Origin: an uncultured Pseudomonadota bacterium
GTDB lineage: Bacteria; Pseudomonadota; Gammaproteobacteria; Burkholderiales; Usitatibacteraceae
Direction of reading: 5' to 3'
Assembly: GCA_937898635.1 (NCBI GenBank)
Contig: CALEJW010000154.1
Location: 1 to 12,864 of the forward strand
DNA: 12,864 bases
The notes under the pieces were generated by a model. That model saw nothing but the letters and a program-made list of their open reading frames with translations, was not told the DNA's origin and searched no databases. The translations under genes were made by a program, and so were the position numbers. Positions 4,008 through 10,517 of the stretch are shown one piece after another; position 1 is the first letter of the stretch, and every line of letters starts with the position of its first letter.

Positions 4008-6557
4008 GTGAGCCAGACCAACCCCGCCGACGCCCTGTTCGAGGGCGAGATCGCCCGCTACAACCGCTGGCGGGAGGACCTCACGCGCTCCGTCACGGCG
4101 TACCACGACTGGCTCGAGGCCAACGGGCAGCTGGACGTCCAGCAGTCGATCCGCTTCTACGACCTGCTCGAGAACCTCAACAAGGGCCGGCTCATGCTCG
4201 CCTTCCTCGCGGAGTTCTCGCGCGGGAAGTCCGAGCTCATCAACGCGCTCTTCTTCTCGAGCTTCAAGGAGCGGCTCCTGCCCTCCGACGTGGGGCGCAC
4301 CACCATGTGCCCGACGGAGATCTTCCACGACCCCGCCGAGGAGCCGTACCTGAAGCTCCTGTCGGTGGAGACGCGCTACCGCGACGAGTCGATCTCGCAG
4401 CTGAAGAACAACCCCGTCGAGTGGAGCAAGATCCGGCTCGATACCAGTTCGGCCTCCGAGATGAGGAAGGCGCTCGCGGCGCTGGCCGACACCAAGCGCG
4501 TCTACGCGCTGGAGGCGCGCATGCTCGGGCTCGCGCCGATGCTGAACGAGAACGGCGAGCTTCCGGGCGAGGAGGAGCTGGTCGAGGTGCCGGCGTGGCG
4601 CTACGCGATGATCAACTACCCGCACCCGCTGCTCTCCAACGGCCTTTCCATCCTCGACACGCCCGGGCTCAACGCCCTGGGGATGGAGCCGGAGCTCACG
4701 GTCTCCACGGTGCCCAACGCGCACGCGATCCTCTTCCTGCTGTCGATCGACACGGGCGTGACCAAGAGCGACCTGGAGATCTGGGACCGCTACGTGAAGC
4801 CGGGCCTGCCGCAGAAGGTCGCGGTGCTCAACAAGATCGACCTCATGTGGGACGAGCTGAAGACCCCCGAGGAGATCCAGCGCGCGGTGCAGCGCATGGT
4901 GGAGACGACCGCCAAGGCGCTCTCGCTCGACGCCTCGCGCATCTTCCCGCTCTCGGCGCAGAAGGCGCTCCTGGGCAAGATCCGCGAGGACGCGGGGCTG
5001 GTGAGGAAGAGCGGCATCGAGAGCCTGGAGAACTACCTCGCGAAGGAGATCGTGCCGATGCGCCGGCAGATCCTCTGCGGCGCGGTGATGAACGAGATCG
5101 GCTCGATGATGGTCTCCTCGCGCGCCTCGCTGGCCAACCGGCAGCAGGCCAACCAGGCCTCGATGGCGGAGCTCCAGGGCCTGGTGGGCAAGAGCCGCGA
5201 GGTGGTCACCAAGCTCTGGCAGAAGATCACCGCCGAGAAGGGCGCCTACAACGCGGCGCTGGCCGAGTACAAGGTGAACCACTCGAAGTTCTCGGCCAAG
5301 CGCTCGGCGCTCATGGACATGCTCAACCCCGCCAAGCTCGACGCGATGCTCGCGCAGAGCGCGAAGGCCCTGGACGACTCCTGGACCACGGTGGGCCTGC
5401 AGCGCGGCATGCGCGAGCTCTCGAAGCTCATGAACGAGGACTTCGAGCGCGTCTTCGCGGCGAGCGAGGACATCAAGAAGCTCATGCAGGGCGTGTACAA
5501 CACCTTCGTCGAGAAGTTCGGCTTCCAGAAGATGACGATCCCCTCGCTCGACCTGGAGCTGCACGCGACGAAGCTGAAGCTCCTGGTGGCCGAGACCGAC
5601 GCCTTCAGCCGCGACCCGATCAACGTCGCCAACTACAAGAGCTTCTTCGTGAAGAAGTTCTACGCCTCCCTCGTCGCCCAGGCGCGCTCGCTCTTCGGGG
5701 ATGCCCGCGCGCAGAGCGAGCGCTGGGTGCAGGCGGTGACGCTGCCGCTGGAAGTGCAGATCAAGGACCACAAGCAGCAGCTGCAGTCGCGCCTGGACAA
5801 CCTCTCGAAGATCAACGAGAAGTCCTCCGGCATCAACGAGCGCCTCGCGGAGCTCAAGGGCCAGGCCGAGACGCTCGCCGGGCAGCGCGAGATGATCGAG
5901 GGGCTCCTCGAGCGCGTCTCCCGGGGCGGGGCGCTCGCGGCACCCGCCGGCGAGCGCCGCGATTCGCCCACCCGCACCACGCCGATGACCCCGCCGGAGT
6001 TCATGGAGACCACCAAGCTCTCGGTCTTCGAGGCGCCGCTCACGATCACCCGGCGCGCGGCGCGGGCCCAGGAGGTCTTCCGCGAGGTCGCCCACGTGAA
6101 GGAGGAGGCCCCGAAGCCCGCCGTCACGCCGAAGCCCGCCGCGCCGGCCGCGCCCGCCGTGGCGCCGATGATCTCCGACGACCTCCTCGCCTCGTTCGCG
6201 AAGCACGCCCCGGACAGCACGCATCCCGACCGGCCGGCCGCGTCCCGCCCGCCCGAGGGCGACGGCGAGAAGACCCAGCGCCTGCCCGCCTTCGACCCGC
6301 GCCTGCACAACCCCGACGGCTCGCGCCGCACCGCGCCCGCGCAGCCCGAGGGCGCGGAACGGACGCAAAGGCTCGACGCCGTGCAACCCGCGGGCGTGGA
6401 AACCACGCAGCGGCTCGACGCGGCGGTGCCGGGCCAGCCCGAGGGCGCGGAGAAGACGCAGCAGCTCGACTTCACGACCACCACCCGCCTGGAGGTCTCG
6501 GTGGAGAAGCTGCGCGAGGCGAAGCGGATCCTCCAGGGCACGAACCCGAAGCGCTGA
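4008..6557 (+). CDS. Dynamin-like large GTPase with motif-rich disordered tail
   Basis: Bacterial dynamin-like proteins are GTPases that generally bind and remodel membranes; the role of this one is unknown. The 849-aa protein starts at GTG, with GGAAAG seven bases before it. GTPase motifs: AEFSRGKSE (68-76) is G1, with Ala where the first P-loop Gly usually stands. GRTTMCPTE (96-104) covers G2, LDTPGLN (216-222) is G3 and LNKIDL (274-279) is G4. Residues about 360-640 are long charged helices, including a likely coiled coil near 585-635, as expected for the dynamin stalk. No strong transmembrane span is visible, so membrane contact would be peripheral. Residues 640-825 are Pro/Ala/Thr-rich and probably disordered. 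They carry repeated T-[QT]-[RKQ]-L motifs before a short basic helix (SVEKLREAKR, 831-840). It stands alone, not as the usual dynamin pair, and ends facing rng. Confidence 0.88.
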   Translation: MSQTNPADALFEGEIARYNRWREDLTRSVTAYHDWLEANGQLDVQQSIRFYDLLENLNKGRLMLAFLAEFSRGKSELINALFFSSFKERLLPSDVGRTTMCPTEIFHDPAEEPYLKLLSVETRYRDESISQLKNNPVEWSKIRLDTSSASEMRKALAALADTKRVYALEARMLGLAPMLNENGELPGEEELVEVPAWRYAMINYPHPLLSNGLSILDTPGLNALGMEPELTVSTVPNAHAILFLLSIDTGVTKSDLEIWDRYVKPGLPQKVAVLNKIDLMWDELKTPEEIQRAVQRMVETTAKALSLDASRIFPLSAQKALLGKIREDAGLVRKSGIESLENYLAKEIVPMRRQILCGAVMNEIGSMMVSSRASLANRQQANQASMAELQGLVGKSREVVTKLWQKITAEKGAYNAALAEYKVNHSKFSAKRSALMDMLNPAKLDAMLAQSAKALDDSWTTVGLQRGMRELSKLMNEDFERVFAASEDIKKLMQGVYNTFVEKFGFQKMTIPSLDLELHATKLKLLVAETDAFSRDPINVANYKSFFVKKFYASLVAQARSLFGDARAQSERWVQAVTLPLEVQIKDHKQQLQSRLDNLSKINEKSSGINERLAELKGQAETLAGQREMIEGLLERVSRGGALAAPAGERRDSPTRTTPMTPPEFMETTKLSVFEAPLTITRRAARAQEVFREVAHVKEEAPKPAVTPKPAAPAAPAVAPMISDDLLASFAKHAPDSTHPDRPAASRPPEGDGEKTQRLPAFDPRLHNPDGSRRTAPAQPEGAERTQRLDAVQPAGVETTQRLDAAVPGQPEGAEKTQQLDFTTTTRLEVSVEKLREAKRILQGTNPKR
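6006..6491 (+). repeat. Six T-[QT]-[RKQ]-L peptide motifs in the GTPase tail
   Basis: Copies are ETTKL (6006-6020), EKTQRL (6267-6284), ERTQRLD (6357-6377), ETTQRLD (6399-6419), EKTQQLD (6450-6470) and TTRLE (6480-6494, unit ending at L 6491). Five have Glu two residues before the Thr, and three end with Asp after Leu. Codons differ between copies (for example GAG AAG ACC CAG CGC CTG against GAA CGG ACG CAA AGG CTC), so the peptide is conserved while the DNA has diverged. A recent DNA duplication would look identical. Confidence 0.75.
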
Positions 6558-6576
6558 GGCGCGCCGCGGCGCTTCG
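6547..6576. terminator. Possible bidirectional hairpin between convergent dynamin-like gene and rng
   Basis: CGAAGCGC (6547-6554) pairs with GCGCTTCG (6569-6576), and the GC-rich loop can fold further. It overlaps the end of the dynamin-like gene and fills the 26-bp gap before the rng stop. There is no T tract on either strand, so intrinsic termination is uncertain. Confidence 0.35.
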
Positions 6577-6583
6577 ACCGGCC

Positions 6584-8038
6584 TCAGACGAGGATCACGT
6601 CGTACTGCTCCTGGGTGTAGGCGGTCTCCACCTGCATGGAGATGGGCTTCGCGATGAAGTCGCCCAGCATCGTGAGCGCGGTCGCCTCCTCGTCGAGGAA
6701 CATGTCGATCACCATCTGGGAAGCGAGGATGCGGTACTCCTTGGCGCCGAACTGGCGCTCGGTGCGCAGGATCTCGCGCAGGATCTCGTAGCAGACCGTC
6801 TGCGCGGTCTTCAATTCCCCGCGCCCGGCGCACACGGGGCAGGGCTCGCACAGCACGTGGGCGAGCGACTCGCGCGTCCTCTTGCGCGTCATCTCCACCA
6901 GCCCCAGCTGGGAAAAGCCGTTCACCGTGACGCGGGTGCGGTCCCGGGAGAGCGCCTTGCGGAACTCCGCGAGCACGGCGTCGCGGTGCTCCTGGGTGTC
7001 CATGTCGATGAAGTCGACGATGATGATGCCGCCGAGGTTGCGCAGCCGCAGCTGGCGCGCGATCGACTGCGCGGCCTCGAGGTTCGTCTTGAAGATCGTG
7101 TCGTCGAAGGATCTCCCGGAGACGAAGCCGCCGGTGTTCACGTCCACCGTGGTGAGGGCCTCCGTCTGGTCGATGATCAGGTAGCCCCCGCTCTTCAGGT
7201 CCACGCGCCGGGCGAGCGCGCGCTCGATCTCCTCCTCGACCGCGAAGAGGTCGAAGATCGGGCGCTCGCCCGTGTAGTGCTCGAGGATCGGCAGCGCCTT
7301 GCGCGTGTACTTCTCGGCGAAGTCGCGCAGGCGGTGGAAGGTCTCGCGCGAGTCCACGATCACCCGCTCCGTGTGGTCGGTCACGAGGTCGCGCAGCACG
7401 CGCGCGGAGAGCGCGAGGTCCTGGTACAGGAGCGCCTGGGGCGCCGCGGTCGTGGCCATCGCCTGGATCTGCTTCCAGAGCGTGACGAGGTAGTCCACGT
7501 CCGCCTTGAGCTCGGCTTCCGAGGCGGTCTCGGCCACGGTGCGCACGATGAAGCCGCCGGACTCGCCCTCGGGGATGAGGGAGTGGACCTTCTCGCGCAG
7601 GTTCTCGCGCTCGGCCACGTCCTCGATCCGCTGCGAGATGCCGATGTGCGGGTCCTGCGGCAGGTAGACGAGGAGCCGGCCGGCGATGGAGACCTGGGTG
7701 GACAGGCGCGCGCCCTTGGAGCCGATGGGGTCCTTCACCACCTGCACCACCAGCGCCTGGCCCTCGGAGAGGATCTTCTCGATGGGCTTCACCGGCCCGT
7801 CGCCGTTCTTCGCCATCCAGATGTCGGCCACGTGCAGGAAGGCCGCGCGCGCGAGCCCGATCTCCACGAACGCCGACTGCATGCCCGGGAGCACGCGGCA
7901 GACCCGGCCGAGGTAGATGTTGCCGACGATGCCGCGCGAGGAGTCGCGCTCGACGTGCAGCTCCTGCACCGCGCCCTGCTCGGTGATCGCGACCCGCGTT
8001 TCCTGCGGGGTGACGTTGATGAGGATCTGCTCGTTCAT
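6584..8038 (-). CDS. rng: Ribonuclease G
   Basis: RNase G is a 5'-monophosphate-stimulated endoribonuclease that matures the 16S rRNA 5' end and takes part in mRNA decay. The 484 residues match RNase G (about 489 in E. coli) and lack the long degradosome scaffold of RNase E. An S1-type domain lies near residues 36-125 (GNIYLGRVCRVLPGMQSAFV), and the RNase H-like and DNase I-like parts follow. The catalytic Mg-binding residues are in TTVDVNTGG (D299) and DFIDM (342-346). CPVC (C400, C403) is the Zn-link that joins subunits. The start ATG has only a weak site (GTGAGAACCC). It is the last gene of the minus-strand string; maf-rng adjacency is conserved in E. coli too. A 222-bp gap with a large palindrome separates it from maf, unlike the other genes, which touch. 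Confidence 0.96.
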   Translation of the reverse strand: MNEQILINVTPQETRVAITEQGAVQELHVERDSSRGIVGNIYLGRVCRVLPGMQSAFVEIGLARAAFLHVADIWMAKNGDGPVKPIEKILSEGQALVVQVVKDPIGSKGARLSTQVSIAGRLLVYLPQDPHIGISQRIEDVAERENLREKVHSLIPEGESGGFIVRTVAETASEAELKADVDYLVTLWKQIQAMATTAAPQALLYQDLALSARVLRDLVTDHTERVIVDSRETFHRLRDFAEKYTRKALPILEHYTGERPIFDLFAVEEEIERALARRVDLKSGGYLIIDQTEALTTVDVNTGGFVSGRSFDDTIFKTNLEAAQSIARQLRLRNLGGIIIVDFIDMDTQEHRDAVLAEFRKALSRDRTRVTVNGFSQLGLVEMTRKRTRESLAHVLCEPCPVCAGRGELKTAQTVCYEILREILRTERQFGAKEYRILASQMVIDMFLDEEATALTMLGDFIAKPISMQVETAYTQEQYDVILV

Positions 8039-8065
8039 GGGTTCTCACGGATCGGGGAAATGCCG

Positions 8066-8209
8066 TGGAACCGCGGATGAACGCAGATGAACGCAGAGGG
8101 GTCGTGGGACGACGACCCGATCCGAATCGACTTGCCGGCCGTGAGACTTGCGCTAAGCCTCCATCACAAGTTGATCATCTGCGTTCATCTGCGTTCATCT
8201 GCGGTTCCA
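8066..8209. repeat. 144-bp palindromic element made of ATGAACGCAG units
   Basis: The left arm (8067-8097) and right arm (8178-8208) are 31-nt inverted repeats with one mismatch (position 8075), plus an extra T-A pair at 8066/8209, around an 80-bp spacer. Each arm holds tandem 10-mers: GATGAACGCA on the left, and TCATCTGCGT on the right as its complement. Such GGAACCGC-AGATGAACGCAG elements are, to my knowledge, scattered through many unrelated bacterial genomes and give rise to spurious short proteins containing NADERR or HLRSSA. Here it lies between maf and rng, so RNA across it would form a long hairpin. No transposase and no target-site duplication are seen. Confidence 0.85.
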
Positions 8210-8218
8210 AAGCCTTTG

Positions 8219-8238
8219 CCGCGGGCGTTTCGCCGCGG
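8219..8238 (-). other. Hairpin downstream of maf
   Basis: CCGCGG (8219-8224) and CCGCGG (8233-8238), with inner CG/CG pairs, one bulged G and a TTT loop, form a stem 22 nt after the maf stop. No U run follows on the minus strand, so it may be a weak pause or terminator or nothing. It matters only for whether rng is cotranscribed with maf. Confidence 0.3.
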
Positions 8239-8260
8239 ACACGAGTTCGCTGCCCCCAGT

Positions 8261-8872
8261 TTACGGGACTGCCACCCCGAATTCACGCAGGAGCTCCGCC
8301 GTCTCGAAGAGCGGCAGCCCCATGACCCCCGTGTAGCTGCCCTCCAGGCGGCTCACGAAGGCCCCCGCCCGCCCCTGGATCCCGTAGCCCCCGGCCTTGT
8401 CGAAGGGCTCCCCGGAGGCGACGTAGGCCTCGATCCGCGCCTCGTCCAGCGGGCAGAAGGTGACGAGCGACTCGCTCACGCGCATCTCGACCCGGCCGTT
8501 GAAGGCCAGGGCCACGGCGGTGAGGACGCGGTGGCGGGTGCCGGCGAGCAGCCGCAGCATGCGCGCGGCGTCGGCCGCGTTCGCCGGCTTGGCGAGCATC
8601 TCGCTCGCGAGCGCCACGGTGGTGTCGGCCGCGAGGACGGGCATGCGGCGAAGTCCCTTCCTCGCCACCACCCGCTCCCAGGCCGCATCGACCTTCAGGC
8701 GCGTGACGCGTCGCACGTAGTCGTCGGGGAGTTCGCCGGCCATCGGCTCCTCGCTCGTCTCGGAGTCCTCGCGGGCGCCGTCCCGGAAGAGCAGCATCTC
8801 GAAGCGCACGCCGATCTGCGCGAGGAGCTCGCGGCGGCGGGGGCTTCGGGAGGCGAGGTAGATCGCGGCCAT
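8261..8872 (-). CDS. maf: Maf/YhdE-type nucleoside triphosphate pyrophosphatase
   Basis: Maf proteins hydrolyse non-canonical or excess nucleoside triphosphates to monophosphates and pyrophosphate. The YhdE subgroup prefers dTTP, UTP and modified pyrimidine nucleotides. The 203-aa protein opens with LASRSPRRRELL (6-17), the substrate-binding loop. AADTTV (81-86) has the catalytic Asp D83, KAGGYGIQG is at 159-167, and GSYTGVMGLPL is at 178-188. The KAG-YGIQG and GSY--V-GLPL pattern and the adjacency to rng favour the YhdE subgroup over YceF. Its ATG is four bases after the rlmH stop, so it should be translated from the same mRNA. Substrate preference is inferred from subgroup motifs only. Confidence 0.93.
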   Translation of the reverse strand: MAAIYLASRSPRRRELLAQIGVRFEMLLFRDGAREDSETSEEPMAGELPDDYVRRVTRLKVDAAWERVVARKGLRRMPVLAADTTVALASEMLAKPANAADAARMLRLLAGTRHRVLTAVALAFNGRVEMRVSESLVTFCPLDEARIEAYVASGEPFDKAGGYGIQGRAGAFVSRLEGSYTGVMGLPLFETAELLREFGVAVP

Positions 8873-8876
8873 CGGC

Positions 8877-9347
8877 CTACTCGCGGTGGTAGGGGTGGTT
8901 CGCGAGGATGGACCAGGCCCGGTAGAGCTGCTCGGCGAGCACCACGCGCGCGAGCCCGTGCGGCAGCGTGAGCGCGGAGAGCGAGAGGAGCTTGTCGGCG
9001 CGCTCCTTCACCGCCTCGGCGAGGCCGTCGGCCCCGCCGATCACGAACACGGGGTGGGTCGCGTCGCGCATCCACCCGGCGAGCAGGACCGAGAGGCCCT
9101 GGGTGGTGACGGCGCGGCCGCGCTCGTCCAGCGCGAACACGGTGGCGCCCTCGGGGATCGCGGCGAGGATGCGCGCGCCCTCGAGCTCGCGCGCCTTCTC
9201 GACGCTGCGGCCGGCCCCGCGCTCCTCGGGCTTGAGCTCCGAGAGCTCCACCTTGATCTCCGGGGGCAGGCGCTTCAGGAACTCGCGCAGCCCCGTCTGC
9301 AGCCAGGCGGGCTGCTTGTGGCCGACGGAGATGACGGTGACGCGCAT
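8877..9347 (-). CDS. rlmH: 23S rRNA (pseudouridine1915-N3)-methyltransferase
   Basis: RlmH is a SPOUT-fold enzyme that uses S-adenosylmethionine to methylate N3 of pseudouridine 1915 in helix 69 of 23S rRNA on assembled ribosomes. The 156 residues match the family (155 in E. coli). VFVIGGADGL (100-109) is the glycine-rich SAM loop of the trefoil knot. LSLSALTLPHGLARVVLAEQ (121-140) forms the knot, and the C-terminus HPYHRE carries the conserved Tyr-His pair. The ATG directly follows the rsfS stop with no gap, which suggests translational coupling to rsfS, its usual partner in proteobacteria. Confidence 0.97.
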   Translation of the reverse strand: MRVTVISVGHKQPAWLQTGLREFLKRLPPEIKVELSELKPEERGAGRSVEKARELEGARILAAIPEGATVFALDERGRAVTTQGLSVLLAGWMRDATHPVFVIGGADGLAEAVKERADKLLSLSALTLPHGLARVVLAEQLYRAWSILANHPYHRE

Positions 9348-9827
9348 TCAGGCGGCGGGCTTGCGCCGGCGCGGCTTCGCGACCGGCCCGGCGTGCGGCG
9401 CGGCGCGGCCACCCCGGGGCTTCGCGGCGACCGCCGCCTTGGCGCGGGCCTCGCGGGCCGCGGGTGCGGTGGGGTTCGCCGGGCGATCGAAGCGGCCCTC
9501 GCCCCAGAGCTCCTCGAGGTTGTAGTAGGCCCGCACCGCCGGCTGCATGACGTGGGCCACGATGTCGCCGGAGTCGACGAGCACCCACTCGGCGCCTTCC
9601 TCGCCCTCGGTGCCGATGATCGCGCAGCCGGCCTCCTTCAGCTTGTCGCGCACGTGGCGGGCGAGCGCCTTGGTCTGGCGGGCGGAGTCGGCGCTCGCGA
9701 CGACGATCCAGTCGAACATGGCGGTGATCTTGCGCACGTCGATCGCGACGATGTCGCGGGCCTTGATGTCCTCGAGGGCGGCGACGACGAGTTTCTTCTT
9801 GGCGAGGGTGGTGAGGGGTCGGGTCAT
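9348..9827 (-). CDS. rsfS: Ribosomal silencing factor RsfS with extended basic tail
   Basis: RsfS (Iojap/DUF143) binds ribosomal protein uL14 on the 50S subunit and blocks subunit joining when nutrients are low. The conserved core is residues about 8-112: ALEDIKARDIVAIDVRKI (17-34), FDWIVVASADSARQTKAL (38-55), WVLVDSGDIVAHVM (81-94) and YYNLEELW (101-108). The ATG at 9827 overlaps the nadD stop (ATGA), and the start is chosen on that overlap and on homology; upstream in-frame codons are nadD antisense-frame reading. Residues about 117-159 form an Ala/Pro/Arg/Lys-rich tail (KPRGGRAAP, KPRRRKPAA) absent from the 105-aa E. coli protein. Such a tail could contact rRNA, but that is inference. Confidence 0.95.
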   Translation of the reverse strand: MTRPLTTLAKKKLVVAALEDIKARDIVAIDVRKITAMFDWIVVASADSARQTKALARHVRDKLKEAGCAIIGTEGEEGAEWVLVDSGDIVAHVMQPAVRAYYNLEELWGEGRFDRPANPTAPAAREARAKAAVAAKPRGGRAAPHAGPVAKPRRRKPAA

Positions 9828-10513
9828 GTCTCGTTCGGGGTGGGCGTCGCGGGGATCCGGGGGGCTCCGTAGAGCCCGTGCCGGTGGATGTGGTCGACCA
9901 CGGGGTCGGGGGTGAGGTAGCGCAGGGTGGCCGAGGCGCGAGCGAGGTCGCGGATGGCCGTGGAGGATATCCCAAGGGGCGTCATCGCGAAGCTCATGAT
10001 GCGCCCGGCGGGCGAGGAGAGGAGGTCGCGCAGGCTCGTGGTGACGCGCGGCCAGAGCGGGCGGGGGATCGCGCCGGGCCCCTTCGTCGCCCAGGTGTCG
10101 TCCCCGGCGCGGATCGCCACGGCGAAGTGCGCCAGGCCGAAGAGCTCCTCCCAGCGGTGCCAGGTCTCGACGCGGGCGAGGGCGTCGGTGCCGCACAGGA
10201 AGACGAGCGGTGTTTCGGGGCCGCGCTCGCGGCGCAGCTCCAGGAGCGTGTCCACGGTGTAGGTCGGCCCCTCGCGGCGCACCTCGCGCTCGTCCACCGC
10301 GAAGGCGGGCTCGCCGGCGATCGCGAGCCCGAGCATGCGCACGCGGTGGGCGGCGTCGGCGGCGGGCGCGGCCCCGCGCTGCCAGGGCCGCCCGGCGGGC
10401 AGGAACAGCACGCGCCCGAGCCGGAACGCCTCGCGCGCCTCCGCGGCGAGCCGCAGGTGGCCGAAGTGGACCGGGTCGAAGGTGCCGCCGAACAGGCCGA
10501 GGGGAGAGTCCAA
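9824..10513 (-). CDS. nadD: Nicotinate-nucleotide adenylyltransferase
   Basis: NadD transfers AMP from ATP to nicotinate mononucleotide to make deamido-NAD, a required step in NAD synthesis. The 229-aa protein has the nucleotidyltransferase signature GGTFDPVHFGHLR (9-21), a substrate loop PAGRPWQRG (39-47), CGTDALARVETWHRWEEL (107-124) and the phosphate-binding ISSTAIR (182-188). The start is TTG at 10511-10513, giving MDSPLGLFGG, which matches the family N-terminus. No ATG or GTG fits, and no Shine-Dalgarno sequence is visible. It begins four bases after the proA stop, so it is probably translated by coupling. The end overlaps the rsfS start by four bases. Confidence 0.95.
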   Translation of the reverse strand: MDSPLGLFGGTFDPVHFGHLRLAAEAREAFRLGRVLFLPAGRPWQRGAAPAADAAHRVRMLGLAIAGEPAFAVDEREVRREGPTYTVDTLLELRRERGPETPLVFLCGTDALARVETWHRWEELFGLAHFAVAIRAGDDTWATKGPGAIPRPLWPRVTTSLRDLLSSPAGRIMSFAMTPLGISSTAIRDLARASATLRYLTPDPVVDHIHRHGLYGAPRIPATPTPNET

Positions 10514-10517
10514 CGGA

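Noticed and set aside
3597..8048. A 1483-codon open frame on the minus strand, opposite the dynamin-like gene
   Set aside because: Composition is Arg/His/Gly/Leu-rich with no domain, as expected from an out-of-phase reading of GC-rich genes; the opposite strand encodes a clear GTPase and its 3' part overlaps real rng in another frame.
3875..8080. A 1401-codon open frame on the plus strand spanning the dynamin-like gene and rng
   Set aside because: It runs through two recognisable genes in other frames or strand, lacks any motif, and is explained by rarity of stop codons at high GC.
8076..8204. Short tandem 10-mers resembling a CRISPR-like array
   Set aside because: The units are contiguous without unique spacers and are arranged as inverted arms, and no cas gene is present.
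8065..8325. Plus-strand small protein beginning MEPRMNADERR and containing HLRSSAFICGS
   Set aside because: Both segments are translations of the palindrome arms, a known source of spurious annotated proteins, and the rest overlaps the end of maf.
9828..10196. N-terminal extension of RsfS into the nadD region
   Set aside because: The extension is an out-of-frame reading of nadD; the ATG at 9827 gives the family N-terminus and a four-base overlap with nadD.
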